Shown in pieces: positions 25,514 through 34,053 of a stretch of 64,000 bases of DNA. Both the position numbers and the translations under genes were made by a program. Position 1 is the first letter of the stretch. Each line of letters opens with the position of its first letter. The notes beneath the pieces were generated by a model. It was not told the origin of the DNA. It searched no databases and worked only from the letters and a program-made list of their open reading frames with translations. Origin of the DNA: Pelagimonas varians (lineage in GTDB: Bacteria; Pseudomonadota; Alphaproteobacteria; Rhodobacterales; Rhodobacteraceae); NCBI RefSeq assembly GCF_003208435.1, contig NZ_QKMF01000002.1, forward strand, positions 1 through 64,000. The letters are read 5' to 3'.

Positions 25514-27034
25514 ATGATGATGACCAACCCGTTATATGACACCCTGTTTGGGCAGCATCACGCCAAAACATCGCCCTTTTTACACCTGCCTGACGGATCG
25601 TCGATCAGCTACGCCGACTTTTTGGGAATGGCAGCACAATACGCAGGGCTCATGACCGAACTGGGGCTCGTGGCGGGGGATCGCCTTGCGGTTCAGATCG
25701 GAAAATCCCCTCAGGCGTTGGCTGTTTATGCCGCCTGTGCACAGGCGGGCGTCGTGTTTTTACCGCTTAACACCGCCTATACTGCGGGCGAAGTCCGCTA
25801 TTTCGTTGAAAATAGTGGCGCGCGTCTACTGCTATGCGACCATTCCAATGCTGATGAGCTGCAATCCGTCGCGGACAGTTGCGGCGCTGTGCTGGAAACT
25901 TTGAACAGCGACGGCACAGGCAGCTTTCACGTCAAGGCGCAGGCCTTGCCAAACCGATTTGAAACGGTGTCCCGCGGCGAAGACGATCTGGCGGCCTTCC
26001 TCTACACGTCAGGGACAACCGGGCGGTCCAAAGGTGCGATGCTGACACAAGGCAACCTGCTTTCGAATGCGAAAACTCTGACGGAAGAATGGCAGTTCAC
26101 CGACAAGGATGTCTTGCTGCACGCGTTGCCGATCTTTCACACGCATGGGCTTTTTGTGGCGTCTAACATCACGTTGTTGGCAGGCGGGCAGATGATCTTT
26201 CTGCCCAAATTCGATTTGGATCAGGTGATTGCCCAGTTGCCATCGGCGACTGCAATGATGGGTGTGCCGACCTTTTACACCCGTCTGCTGGGGGATGCGC
26301 GGTTCACCAAGGATCTTGCCCAGCACATGCGGTTGTTTGTGTCGGGCAGTGCACCATTGTTGTCGGAAACCCATATCCAGTTCGAAGAGCGCACAGGGCA
26401 CCGCATTCTTGAGCGCTATGGAATGACAGAAACCAATATGAACACCTCCAACCCTTATTCGGGCGAACGGCGGGCTGGCACAGTTGGTTTTGCACTGCCG
26501 GGGACAGAGGTGAAAATCACGGATAGCAACACAGGCGAAACATTGCCCCAAGGCGAGATCGGCGAGATCGAAGTGCGCGGGCCAAATGTTTTCAAAGGTT
26601 ACTGGCAAATGCCCGAAAAAACCGCAGAAGAGCTGCGCGAGGACGGGTTTTTTATCACTGGTGATCTTGGGCAATTTGATTCGGACGGGTATCTTACGAT
26701 TGTAGGCCGCAACAAGGATCTGATTATTTCTGGGGGCTACAATATTTACCCCAAGGAAATCGAACTGTTGCTGGATGACGAGGATGGCGTTCTTGAAAGC
26801 GCGGTCATCGGTGTCCCGCATCCAGACTTTGGCGAAACTGTTGTTGGCATCTTGGTGGCAAGTGGCGATCAAGACCCTGATTTGGTGGCGATCAAGGCCA
26901 ATATCGGCAAGTCCTTGGCACGGTTCAAACATCCGCAGCGTTTAATCGTATTGCCGGAACTGCCGCGCAACACGATGGGCAAAGTCCAAAAGAAAGCCCT
27001 GCGGGATCAATACGCAGATCTGTTCACCAGCTAG
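25514..27034 (+). CDS. matB: Malonyl-CoA synthetase
   Basis: A 506-residue ANL-superfamily acyl-CoA synthetase. The ATP-binding motif YTSGTTGRSKG is at residues 164-174. RYGMTETNMNTSNPY and FITGDLGQFDSDGYLTIVGR follow, and the C-terminal catalytic lysine motif is PRNTMGKVQKKAL. MatB joins malonate to CoA with ATP, feeding the decarboxylase encoded 3 nt upstream. Three consecutive ATGs occur at 25514, 25517 and 25520; TAGGAG just upstream fits the third best. The identification rests on both the sequence and the MatA neighbour. Confidence 0.92.
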   Translation: MMMTNPLYDTLFGQHHAKTSPFLHLPDGSSISYADFLGMAAQYAGLMTELGLVAGDRLAVQIGKSPQALAVYAACAQAGVVFLPLNTAYTAGEVRYFVENSGARLLLCDHSNADELQSVADSCGAVLETLNSDGTGSFHVKAQALPNRFETVSRGEDDLAAFLYTSGTTGRSKGAMLTQGNLLSNAKTLTEEWQFTDKDVLLHALPIFHTHGLFVASNITLLAGGQMIFLPKFDLDQVIAQLPSATAMMGVPTFYTRLLGDARFTKDLAQHMRLFVSGSAPLLSETHIQFEERTGHRILERYGMTETNMNTSNPYSGERRAGTVGFALPGTEVKITDSNTGETLPQGEIGEIEVRGPNVFKGYWQMPEKTAEELREDGFFITGDLGQFDSDGYLTIVGRNKDLIISGGYNIYPKEIELLLDDEDGVLESAVIGVPHPDFGETVVGILVASGDQDPDLVAIKANIGKSLARFKHPQRLIVLPELPRNTMGKVQKKALRDQYADLFTS

Positions 27035-27040
27035 GTGGGA

Positions 27041-27070
27041 CTGGCTTGGCGGCGTTGGCTACCAAGCCAG
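27041..27070. terminator. Hairpin at the matB/permease convergent junction
   Basis: CTGGCTTGG (27041-27049) and CCAAGCCAG (27062-27070) form a perfect 9-bp stem with a 12-nt loop between two convergent genes. It overlaps the last codons of the leftward permease gene. No U-tract is present on either strand, so termination is plausible but not certain. Confidence 0.4.
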
Positions 27071-28453
27071 AACAACGAAAATGCCGACAAAAACCGCATA
27101 GCATAATACTGCGTAACGCAAGTTCCAGCGCCATGTGAGTGTCGTTGGGGCGATCCCCGAAGTGGCCGCGATCAAGAGCGTCGCTGTGGCATTGGGCGAG
27201 GCCAACATGCTGATCGCCCAACCCGCGCTAAGGGCAAAAACAATGTGGGTTGGCTCGGCTGGAAGCACCGGCAGTGTTTGGATAACTTGCCCCAAAAACA
27301 CCACAAGCATGATGGGGCTGATTGCAACCTGTCCGCCCAGTGTGATGAGCAGTGGTAGGCAAGCCAAGAACACCCAGCCGGGCAGGGCGCTTAGGTCAAT
27401 ATGGTTGGAAATCTCTTCAATGGGCAGAACCTCGGCCAATGCGCGGCCGATAAACCCCGATAGGCCCAAGGCCATAGCGCTGCGGGTCAACCCGGCTGCA
27501 TTGGCAGCCAGCAATGGTCCGAGCTTCCAAAGATGCTGACAAATTTCACTGACCTTGGGTGTTTGTAGCCCGAACCAAAAGATTGTGATGGCCGGGGCCA
27601 CAAACATCAAAGCCAGTGCTGTGCTATATCCCGCAGAAAGTTGCAGCAGAACTGTTGATGTGATCAGTCCGAAGCAAACACACCCCACAATGCCTATCGC
27701 GCGCCAAGGCGGAATTGGCGCTTGCTTTGCAGCAGTCCGGCGGGGGGCGTTGCGCCATTCATAGCGATCATACATCCGGCCAAGCAACATCATCAAAAAG
27801 GCGGTGGCCAATCCCATGCCAAAGATCTGGCTCATGTTCACATCCGTAAACAGTGTCAGCAAAACGGCCTGACTGAGGGTCGTTGGTGCCCAAAGTAGTA
27901 TCCACGAAAACCCGCGCAGCAAGGCTGAGAGTTGGCGGCGTTCAAGGTCCGGATCAGGCTTGGTCCCAGTTATGATGGCCCCTTTTTGAATAAGCGGAGC
28001 CATCAGGCTGACGGCTCCGAAATTTAAAAATACCCCAAGAACATGACCGCCCAGAGCTGTTGCGTAAAAGCGCCGCCCTGGTGGCTGAGATGTCAAGAAG
28101 CGGCCCACAGCCAAGATTGACCGTGACCGTTCAGCAGCAACCTTGAGCACCGTCAGCAATACAATAAAGGCCGCAAAAAAGGCCGCAAGATCGGCAGCGG
28201 CATTGAGATCTGCCGATCCTGGATTTGACATGGTCAAAATCAAGGCCAGAGTCGCGGCGACAGCTGCAAGCAACCATTCGCGAATGCTGCCATACCGCAG
28301 GCCAAACAGGCACAGCGTCACAAACAACCCCCGCGCCGCAGCCGAAGCAGTTGGGGCGTCATATGTCTTTGAAATTAAGACACATGTGGAGAGCGCTACC
28401 AAGAGAAGCGTCAAGCTGGAATTGAGCCATTTTGGCGGCGGCTTTGCGCTCAT
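27059..28453 (-). CDS. Polytopic membrane protein, probable ion/organic-acid permease
   Basis: A 464-residue protein with about 11-12 hydrophobic segments spread along its length, for example LTLLLVALSTCVLI, LLITLGGQVAISPIMLVVFL and YAVLCYAVFVGIFVVLAW. Pairs of re-entrant-looking segments (GLTRSAMALGLSGFIGRALA and ALSAGWAISMLASPNATATL) recall the ion-transporter superfamily to which DASS and ArsB permeases belong. I do not recognise a specific family. It converges with matB and is not in its operon, so a malonate link is only suggested by proximity. Confidence 0.6.
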   Translation of the reverse strand: MSAKPPPKWLNSSLTLLLVALSTCVLISKTYDAPTASAAARGLFVTLCLFGLRYGSIREWLLAAVAATLALILTMSNPGSADLNAAADLAAFFAAFIVLLTVLKVAAERSRSILAVGRFLTSQPPGRRFYATALGGHVLGVFLNFGAVSLMAPLIQKGAIITGTKPDPDLERRQLSALLRGFSWILLWAPTTLSQAVLLTLFTDVNMSQIFGMGLATAFLMMLLGRMYDRYEWRNAPRRTAAKQAPIPPWRAIGIVGCVCFGLITSTVLLQLSAGYSTALALMFVAPAITIFWFGLQTPKVSEICQHLWKLGPLLAANAAGLTRSAMALGLSGFIGRALAEVLPIEEISNHIDLSALPGWVFLACLPLLITLGGQVAISPIMLVVFLGQVIQTLPVLPAEPTHIVFALSAGWAISMLASPNATATLLIAATSGIAPTTLTWRWNLRYAVLCYAVFVGIFVVLAW

Positions 28454-28515
28454 TTGGATAGGCCATATGATGAGAATATGCTATGATCTGCTATGGTACT
28501 AAGCGGGGAAAAACA

Positions 28516-29106
28516 ATGCACATGAGCTTGATTCAAGGGGGCATTTTTTCGCAAGATGCCGCCATATATTGCACCGCGCAGTGGACGAAGTTGGCAAGCA
28601 CAGCGGACGCTCACCCTGCGGGGCAGGGGACCATTGGTGAGGATGCCAATATGCCTGTGGGCAGTTTGGGCTTTGTCTTGTCGGATGTCCCTTTGGTCGG
28701 CGACGTGGTGATGGCCAGCCATCGTTTGGACATGCCTGCAAACGCCAGCCAGGTCTTGGTCCGGCTTGACGAGGTCTGTTTTCCCGTCGGGGCGGTTGCC
28801 CATCGGCATACCCATTGCGGACCTGGAATTCGGCATCTGGTACGTGGGTCGCTGCGGATCGAGGCGGATGATCATACTCAAGTCATGCAGGCCGGTGACA
28901 GTTGGTTCGAAGCGGCGCAATCGCCGGTTAGGGCAGTGGCCATGCAACGCCAAGGTGTCACCAGTTTTGTCCGTTGCATGGTTTTGCCGGTTGACTGGCA
29001 GGGCAAGTCTACGTTCGCTTTGATGGACGCCAAGGACGGCCAGTTGCCGCGTCTTCAAGTGACCCACCGCCACATTGATCACATTCTTCAACTCGACGCG
29101 GGATAG
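28516..29106 (+). CDS. Cupin-domain protein
   Basis: A 196-residue protein (start MHMSLIQGG, after an AGCGGGG site) with a cupin barrel. The first metal-binding motif is visible as VGAVAHRHTHCGPGIRHLV, and the later AGDSWFEAAQSPVRA is the second motif region. There is no signal peptide. The gene is divergent from the permease with a 62-nt gap. It overlaps the 3' end of the convergent GlcG/HbpS-like gene by 19 nt. The substrate is unknown; it could be a sensor, an isomerase or a dioxygenase-type enzyme. Confidence 0.75.
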   Translation: MHMSLIQGGIFSQDAAIYCTAQWTKLASTADAHPAGQGTIGEDANMPVGSLGFVLSDVPLVGDVVMASHRLDMPANASQVLVRLDEVCFPVGAVAHRHTHCGPGIRHLVRGSLRIEADDHTQVMQAGDSWFEAAQSPVRAVAMQRQGVTSFVRCMVLPVDWQGKSTFALMDAKDGQLPRLQVTHRHIDHILQLDAG

Positions 29107-29585
29107 TGATCCGAAAGCGAAGAGGTCTTCCATTCCGGGTTTGGCTCTGCCGGTTCGGGAAAGGCCCCTGCTTGTTTGATCGCTTCGATTGCGCAGTATT
29201 CGTCTTTGTCAGACGTATCGCCGCTGATCCCCACTGCGCCTATGGTTATCCCGTCCTTTGTTTCGACCAAAACACCACCCGGAACGGGGATAAGCCGGCC
29301 ATCCGATGCTGCCGCAAGGGAGGTTTGAAACACTGGGCGCTCTGACAAGCGGTCGCGGATCAGGCGGCTGGAAATTCCCATTCCCAACGCGCCCCAAGCT
29401 TTTCCAAAGGCGACGTCGTAACGCATGATGCCCGACCCGTCTTCGGACTGCATGGCAACCAGCCGCCCGCCCGCGTCCAGCGCCACAACAGTGAGCGGCA
29501 GTAAGCCCGCCTCCCGGCCCAAGGACAGGGCTTTGGTGACGATTGCATTGGCCATTTCCAGCGACAAAGAGGTTTGAAGGCGCAT
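29088..29585 (-). CDS. GlcG/HbpS-like protein
   Basis: A 165-residue protein of the GlcG/HbpS (DUF336) family. Typical segments are AIVTKALSLGREAGLLPLTV, VALDAGGRLVAMQSEDG and PVPGGVLVETKDGITIGAVG. The family includes heme-binding HbpS and many small proteins in oxidative or aromatic catabolic operons; a direct enzymatic role is rarely shown. It is the last gene of the leftward dctPQM operon, 13 nt after dctM, so it probably helps process or sense the substrate imported by that transporter. Confidence 0.85.
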   Translation of the reverse strand: MRLQTSLSLEMANAIVTKALSLGREAGLLPLTVVALDAGGRLVAMQSEDGSGIMRYDVAFGKAWGALGMGISSRLIRDRLSERPVFQTSLAAASDGRLIPVPGGVLVETKDGITIGAVGISGDTSDKDEYCAIEAIKQAGAFPEPAEPNPEWKTSSLSDHYPASS

Positions 29586-29598
29586 GTTATTTCCTAAC

Positions 29599-30954
29599 TT
29601 AGTTTGCCACAGCCCAAAGACCGGACCACCATGCTTCGAAGTCGAAATTCGGCAACCATGTCACGATATCGGGGAATGCCAAAAGCATGGCAATGGTGAT
29701 CACATCGGCGATAAAAAACAGCGCGACCCCGCGAAAGACCTGCCCAAGAGGAATGTCCGGTCGCACTCCGTTAACCACAAAACAGTTCAATCCGATTGGC
29801 GGGGTGATCAAGCAAATCTCGGCCATTTTAACAGCGATGATGCCAAACCAGATCGGATCAAAGCCAAGGGCCATGACCGCTGGGTAAACCACGGGCAAGG
29901 TCAGCAACAGCATGCCAATTGCGTCCATGAACATACCCAAGACGGCATAGCCCAGCAAAATGCAAATCATGATTGTCATGGGTTCTACATCGAGCCCGAC
30001 GATCCACTCGGTAAAGCTGCCGGGGATACCGGAAAAGCCCAAGAAACGCACAAAGACCAAAACGCCCCAGATCAACGAAAAGATCATCACCGTCAGTTTG
30101 GCCGATTCCATCAAGGAGTCTTTGATTGATGACAACGGTGTGCCGCGGATCAAGGCCAGAACAAAAACCACAGACGCACCGAGCGCGCCCGCCTCGGTCG
30201 GGGTGGCCCAACCGCCGTAGATCGAGGTCATGATAATCAGAACAACAAGGAAAATCGGCGAAATTCCGGGTAAGGTTTCCATACGCTCACGCATGGAATA
30301 GGCCCGAACGCGCGGCGCTGCTTCGGGTTTGATCATGGCCCAAACGATGATGATCCCAGCGTAAACCAGTGCAGACACGATCCCTGGCAAAAAGCCGGCC
30401 AAGAGCAGTTTTCCAACGGATTGCTCAACGATAATGGCGTAGATCACCAAGATCGCAGACGGTGGGATCAAGGTTGCAAGTGTGCCTGCCGATGCCACGA
30501 CACCTGCCGCCATTTTGCGATCGTAGCCATATTTTAGCATTTCAGGGATTGCGACACGTGAAAACACCGCCGCTGTTGCGGTCGATGCACCTGATACGGC
30601 CGCAAACCCTGCCGTCGCAAAGACCGTTGCCACAGCCAAACCACCCGGCAACCAGCCCAACCATTTGCGCGCTGCGTCAAACAATTGCTGTGTCATTCCA
30701 GCGTGGAATGCCAAAAAACCTATAAAAATGAACATCGGCAAGACGCTCAGTGCGTAGGTCGATGACTTTGAATGCGGGATCGTCCCGACGATGCCTGCAG
30801 CAGGACCCCAGCCCCGCAGCTCGACCAGCCCAAGCAGGCCAACAAAGGCAGCAGCGAAAACAACCCGAACGCCGAGGACAATCAGCAGCAACAGCAGGCC
30901 CAGTGTGATTATGCCGACCAAAAACGGATCGGACATTCCAATACCCAAAATCAT
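29599..30954 (-). CDS. TRAP transporter large permease (DctM)
   Basis: A 451-residue integral membrane protein with about 12 helices, starting MILGIGMSDPFLVGIITLG. The start overlaps the upstream dctQ gene as ATGA. Family segments include FAAVSGASTATAAVFSRVAI and LIPPSAILVIYAIIVEQSVG, and the C-terminal GFDPIWFGIIAVKMAEICLI. It moves organic acids across the inner membrane using the Na+ gradient and a periplasmic binding protein. The open frame extends 67 codons into dctQ, but that part is a different frame of the neighbour. Confidence 0.93.
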   Translation of the reverse strand: MILGIGMSDPFLVGIITLGLLLLLIVLGVRVVFAAAFVGLLGLVELRGWGPAAGIVGTIPHSKSSTYALSVLPMFIFIGFLAFHAGMTQQLFDAARKWLGWLPGGLAVATVFATAGFAAVSGASTATAAVFSRVAIPEMLKYGYDRKMAAGVVASAGTLATLIPPSAILVIYAIIVEQSVGKLLLAGFLPGIVSALVYAGIIIVWAMIKPEAAPRVRAYSMRERMETLPGISPIFLVVLIIMTSIYGGWATPTEAGALGASVVFVLALIRGTPLSSIKDSLMESAKLTVMIFSLIWGVLVFVRFLGFSGIPGSFTEWIVGLDVEPMTIMICILLGYAVLGMFMDAIGMLLLTLPVVYPAVMALGFDPIWFGIIAVKMAEICLITPPIGLNCFVVNGVRPDIPLGQVFRGVALFFIADVITIAMLLAFPDIVTWLPNFDFEAWWSGLWAVAN

Positions 30955-31577
30955 GATGCGTCTCCGGATTTGGGGGTGTCGCCCATAACTTCGTGGATTT
31001 CGTCCTGCGCTTGTTCTGCCACGTCTTTGACGACGACAACGCCAGCTTTGGAACGGTCTGGATTGATCAACAATCGCAGTGTTCCTGCGAGCTGAATGGC
31101 CAGGCGGCAAAACCAGATGGAAAAGGCTGCCGGAACCAGAAGTTTGGATGGCCAAACCGGAAACTCGGCGTCAATTGTGGTATCCCCAAGGGTGTAGGCG
31201 CGCATAAAGTGGCCCCAGCTATAGTAAACCAATACTCCGATAATAAAGAGTGCTACCGCCGCGCCGAACGCTTCAACCAGCCAAAGTGACCTGCCTCTGA
31301 GCCTTCCGACCAGCATTTCCATACGGATGTGACTGCCCAGTCTTTGGCAATAAGCGGCCCCTAAAAAGGCCATGCTGGCCATCGAGAGTTCGACCAAATC
31401 GATATAACCGGTGATCGGGGTGTTGAAGACGGTGCGAAGTACGATCTGCAAGACGCCCAGTATCATCAAGGCCATAATGGCAAAAGCTGCGATCAGGTTG
31501 GCCATGTCTTCGAGCGGGATCAACAGTCGGTCAAATCGGCCAATAAGGCCATCAGAGGGTGCATCAGTCTGGGCCAT
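30951..31577 (-). CDS. TRAP transporter small permease (DctQ)
   Basis: A 208-residue protein with four hydrophobic segments (at about 28-48, 60-78, 100-122 and 145-165) and the DctQ motif-like region ITGYIDLVELSMASMAFLGA. The C-terminal 45 residues are charged and longer than usual. ATG 31577 is 6 nt after AAGGA, so it is preferred over the GTG just before it. It overlaps dctM by 4 nt. Partner of the large permease in the same operon. Confidence 0.88.
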   Translation of the reverse strand: MAQTDAPSDGLIGRFDRLLIPLEDMANLIAAFAIMALMILGVLQIVLRTVFNTPITGYIDLVELSMASMAFLGAAYCQRLGSHIRMEMLVGRLRGRSLWLVEAFGAAVALFIIGVLVYYSWGHFMRAYTLGDTTIDAEFPVWPSKLLVPAAFSIWFCRLAIQLAGTLRLLINPDRSKAGVVVVKDVAEQAQDEIHEVMGDTPKSGDAS

Positions 31578-31667
31578 CACACGTCCTTAGGTGAAGCAAG
31601 TGGGCAAAATCCAAAGGGCAAAGCTGCCCTTTGGAGTCGCATTTTTATTTGTTTGAAAAGGGCCGGC

Positions 31668-32708
31668 TTACTGGCTTGCTTTCGCGTCTTCTGCATATTG
31701 GAAGACCGCGTCAAACACGCCTTGTGCATCAAATTTGTCGGCGTTTGCAGCGATCCATGCATCCCACACCGGCTGGCCGGCAATCTTGCGGAATTCAGCA
31801 AGCTGTTCGTCGGAGTAGGTGATTTCGGTCATTGTTTCGCGGAAAACCGGCATGTTCTTTTCGTCTTGCGTTGCATAGGCCGCCTGTTCGACGTCCATGC
31901 CCATGTCGCGCAAATCCATCAGCAGGGTTTGATACTGCTCGGGCAGGGCTTCGTAGGCGGTTTTGTTCAAGACCCAGCCACATTCAGAGGTGCCCGGTGC
32001 AAGGTTGCCTGTGAACCAGTCTGCTTCGTCTGCGATGCCAAAGGACACATGCGCATAGGTGAACGGAAAGGCCGCTGCATCAACTGCGCCGCGTTGGAAC
32101 GCGGTAGATGTTTCGCCTGCGGGCAAGGTTTGTTTAACAGCGCCCAGAACTTCCATTGCGCTGCCAAGACCGCCACCGGCGCGAACGCGCATGCCGGACC
32201 AATCCGACAGTTCGGTAGGCGCATCGCCTTTGCCTAGGATTTCATACTGCGGCAAAAGTCCGGACAGGTAGGGAAGAGCATTCCAGCGTTCCATGTCGGC
32301 AACAATTGCAGGATGCTCGAACATCCGCGAACGGACCACTTTGTCGATCGCCGGATCGCCAAGAGGCAGGAATGGAAGCGAGAACACCATCCAGGCCGGG
32401 TTTTTGCCGGGGTGGTAAAAGTTGCAAATGGCCGCGCCTTCAAAGGCGTTCAGTTGCAGACCATCCAGATTTTCGCGGGCTCCGGAAAGTTGACCACCGT
32501 AGAATACATTGATCTTGAAGTTTCCGCCTGTCGCCTCTTCGACACGGTCAGAAATCGCTTCGATACCAGCTGAAAGCGCGCGGGGGTTGCCCCACATCGA
32601 CAAGCTCCAGTTTACTTCGGGCCCGTCCACTTCGGCCGCGTTGATCGCAGTCGAGGCCAAGAGCAACGTTGCCAGTATAGATTGCTTTTTGATCGTCGAA
32701 AATTTCAT
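31668..32708 (-). CDS. TRAP transporter substrate-binding protein (DctP)
   Basis: A 346-residue periplasmic protein with a signal peptide of about 24 residues (LATLLLASTAINA) and a GGGAGG ribosome-binding site. DctP-type features include GGNFKINVFYGGQLSGARE, LSDWSGMRVRAGGGLGSAME and the FQRGAVDAAAFPFTYA segment, where an Arg normally holds the substrate carboxylate. First gene of the dctPQM-glcG operon. A 16-nt sequence shared with the FAH/YciI control region lies 71 nt upstream, suggesting control by the GntR protein encoded next to it. Confidence 0.9.
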   Translation of the reverse strand: MKFSTIKKQSILATLLLASTAINAAEVDGPEVNWSLSMWGNPRALSAGIEAISDRVEEATGGNFKINVFYGGQLSGARENLDGLQLNAFEGAAICNFYHPGKNPAWMVFSLPFLPLGDPAIDKVVRSRMFEHPAIVADMERWNALPYLSGLLPQYEILGKGDAPTELSDWSGMRVRAGGGLGSAMEVLGAVKQTLPAGETSTAFQRGAVDAAAFPFTYAHVSFGIADEADWFTGNLAPGTSECGWVLNKTAYEALPEQYQTLLMDLRDMGMDVEQAAYATQDEKNMPVFRETMTEITYSDEQLAEFRKIAGQPVWDAWIAANADKFDAQGVFDAVFQYAEDAKASQ

Positions 32709-32778
32709 CCCATCCTCCCAGATGATGTGCGCGTGTTGGGGCGCTTATGTCTTCAGCCTAGATAAACTGGCACAAATT

Positions 32779-32794
32779 TCAAGAAATATCGATA
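32779..32794. promoter_or_regulatory. Putative GntR operator, copy 1
   Basis: TCAAGAAATATCGATA at 32779-32794 recurs exactly, in inverted orientation, at 33985-34000. This copy lies between the GntR gene and dctP, 71-86 nt upstream of the dctP start. Its core ATATCGAT is near-palindromic. Confidence 0.55.
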
Positions 32795-32886
32795 AAAATA
32801 ATTTATGACACTCAAAATCGGTTTTATGGAGGTGGGGCGCAAAAAGGATGCGCCGAAACGCAACCCTTTTTGAATGTGGGAAAATC

Positions 32887-33555
32887 TTAGATGTCGGCCA
32901 GTTGTGCTGTCAGGTATTCGCCAGTCAATCGGTAATGAGTGATCAGCCGGTCCGCAGCCAGAGCGCTGTCGCGTTGAACTGCGGCAGAGAGAATCTCTTC
33001 GTGTTCAGCAGGAATGTTGCGCGATTGGTAGGATTCGCTGCCCGCAGCCAAATACCGGTAGCGGATGTTCAGATCATACAGCTGGCTGCAATATTTAAGC
33101 AGCATAGGCGATCCGCAATTGTCCAGAAGCGCCATGTGAAAGGATTTATGAGCATCTTCAAAGGTTGCATCGCCGTTCGCAGCCAGTTTCTTCATTCTAT
33201 GGTGGCTTAGGACCAGTGCATCTTCCCAATCGGAATCGGCCTTGTCCACGGACATGCGAACCGCCATGTCCTCAAGCGAGCATCGCAGCATCAAGATTTC
33301 TTCGAAATTGGACTGACTTGCGGGCGCGGCGCGAAATCCGCGCTGATCAATACGTTCGACCAGCATATCCGAGGTCAGCAGGCTCAGCGCCTCGCGTACG
33401 GGGGATGCGCCGGTGTTCAACATCATGCGCAGTTTTTCGATCTTAAGCTTGTCGCCGGCAGGAAGTTGGCCGGTCAAGATCATGTCCCGAATAGAAAGGT
33501 AGGCCCCTTGTGTGGCCGACGTTTCTTTTTGACCCCTATCGTTTTGAATGTTCAT
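32887..33555 (-). CDS. GntR-family (FadR/FCD) transcriptional regulator
   Basis: A 222-residue regulator with an N-terminal winged helix (YLSIRDMILTGQLPAGDKL, ASPVREALSLLTSDMLVERI) and an all-helical FCD effector domain from about residue 85. It is placed between a YciI-like gene and the dctPQM operon, and opposite a catabolic operon. Two copies of TCAAGAAATATCGATA, one in front of dctP and one in the yciI/FAH divergent promoter, are good candidate binding sites. FCD domains usually bind carboxylates, fitting a TRAP substrate or pathway intermediate as effector. Confidence 0.88.
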   Translation of the reverse strand: MNIQNDRGQKETSATQGAYLSIRDMILTGQLPAGDKLKIEKLRMMLNTGASPVREALSLLTSDMLVERIDQRGFRAAPASQSNFEEILMLRCSLEDMAVRMSVDKADSDWEDALVLSHHRMKKLAANGDATFEDAHKSFHMALLDNCGSPMLLKYCSQLYDLNIRYRYLAAGSESYQSRNIPAEHEEILSAAVQRDSALAADRLITHYRLTGEYLTAQLADI

Positions 33556-33573
33556 AAAACCAGTTTCCCAAAA

Positions 33574-33960
33574 TTATCTAAGGTCCACTGATTTTGTGGA
33601 CAGCCCAACAGACACCGAAAAAGAACCTTCGTTAATCATCCAGCGGCGTAACGTATAAGTCCGGGCTCCGCTAGCGTGCATCGGGTCTGATTCGGCGAGC
33701 GCGCGGGCATCCTCAAGACTGTCGGCACGGTAAACGATCATTCCAACGCCTTGCATGTGCGCACCGGTTTCATCCGACATTGGACCTGCAAACGCCAGTT
33801 GGCCCCGCTTTTCGAGGTCAGCCTGATAGGCCAGATGATCGGGCAGCGAATCCTTAACGTCTTCTGGTTTTTTTGCAGGCGTGCTGTGCGCAACATACAG
33901 TTCCAGCGCCAATGCCCCGCGGGATTTTGCCTCTGACTTATAGTCTGTCCAAGCCACCAT
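33574..33960 (-). CDS. YciI-like protein
   Basis: A 128-residue protein with the YciI/ferredoxin-like fold: LALELYVAHSTPAKKPE, DHLAYQADLEKRGQLAFAGP, GVGMIVYRADSLEDARALAE, then SDPMHASGARTYTLRRWMI. Family members act on small aromatic or lactone-like compounds, and the fold resembles muconolactone isomerase. ATG 33960 follows AAGGGAAA; the frame is open far upstream, but that part reverses through the FAH gene. It is cotranscribed with the GntR gene (18-nt gap) and divergent from the FAH-family hydrolase operon. Confidence 0.8.
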   Translation of the reverse strand: MVAWTDYKSEAKSRGALALELYVAHSTPAKKPEDVKDSLPDHLAYQADLEKRGQLAFAGPMSDETGAHMQGVGMIVYRADSLEDARALAESDPMHASGARTYTLRRWMINEGSFSVSVGLSTKSVDLR

Positions 33961-33981
33961 GGATTTTCCCTTCAAAATTAA

Positions 33982-34002
33982 AAATATCGATATTTCTTGA
34001 CA
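33982..34002. promoter_or_regulatory. Putative GntR operator, copy 2, overlapping a TTGACA box
   Basis: AAATATCGATATTT (33982-33995) is a perfect 14-bp palindrome within the 16-nt sequence shared with 32779-32794. TTGACA at 33997-34002, a good -35 box for the rightward FAH operon, directly abuts it, so a bound repressor would block the promoter. The matching -10 box is not clear. Confidence 0.6.
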
Positions 34003-34053
34003 CCAGAGGGTATAGTAGTCATTTTTTTTGTCAAACGAACAAGGAATGTGAAA

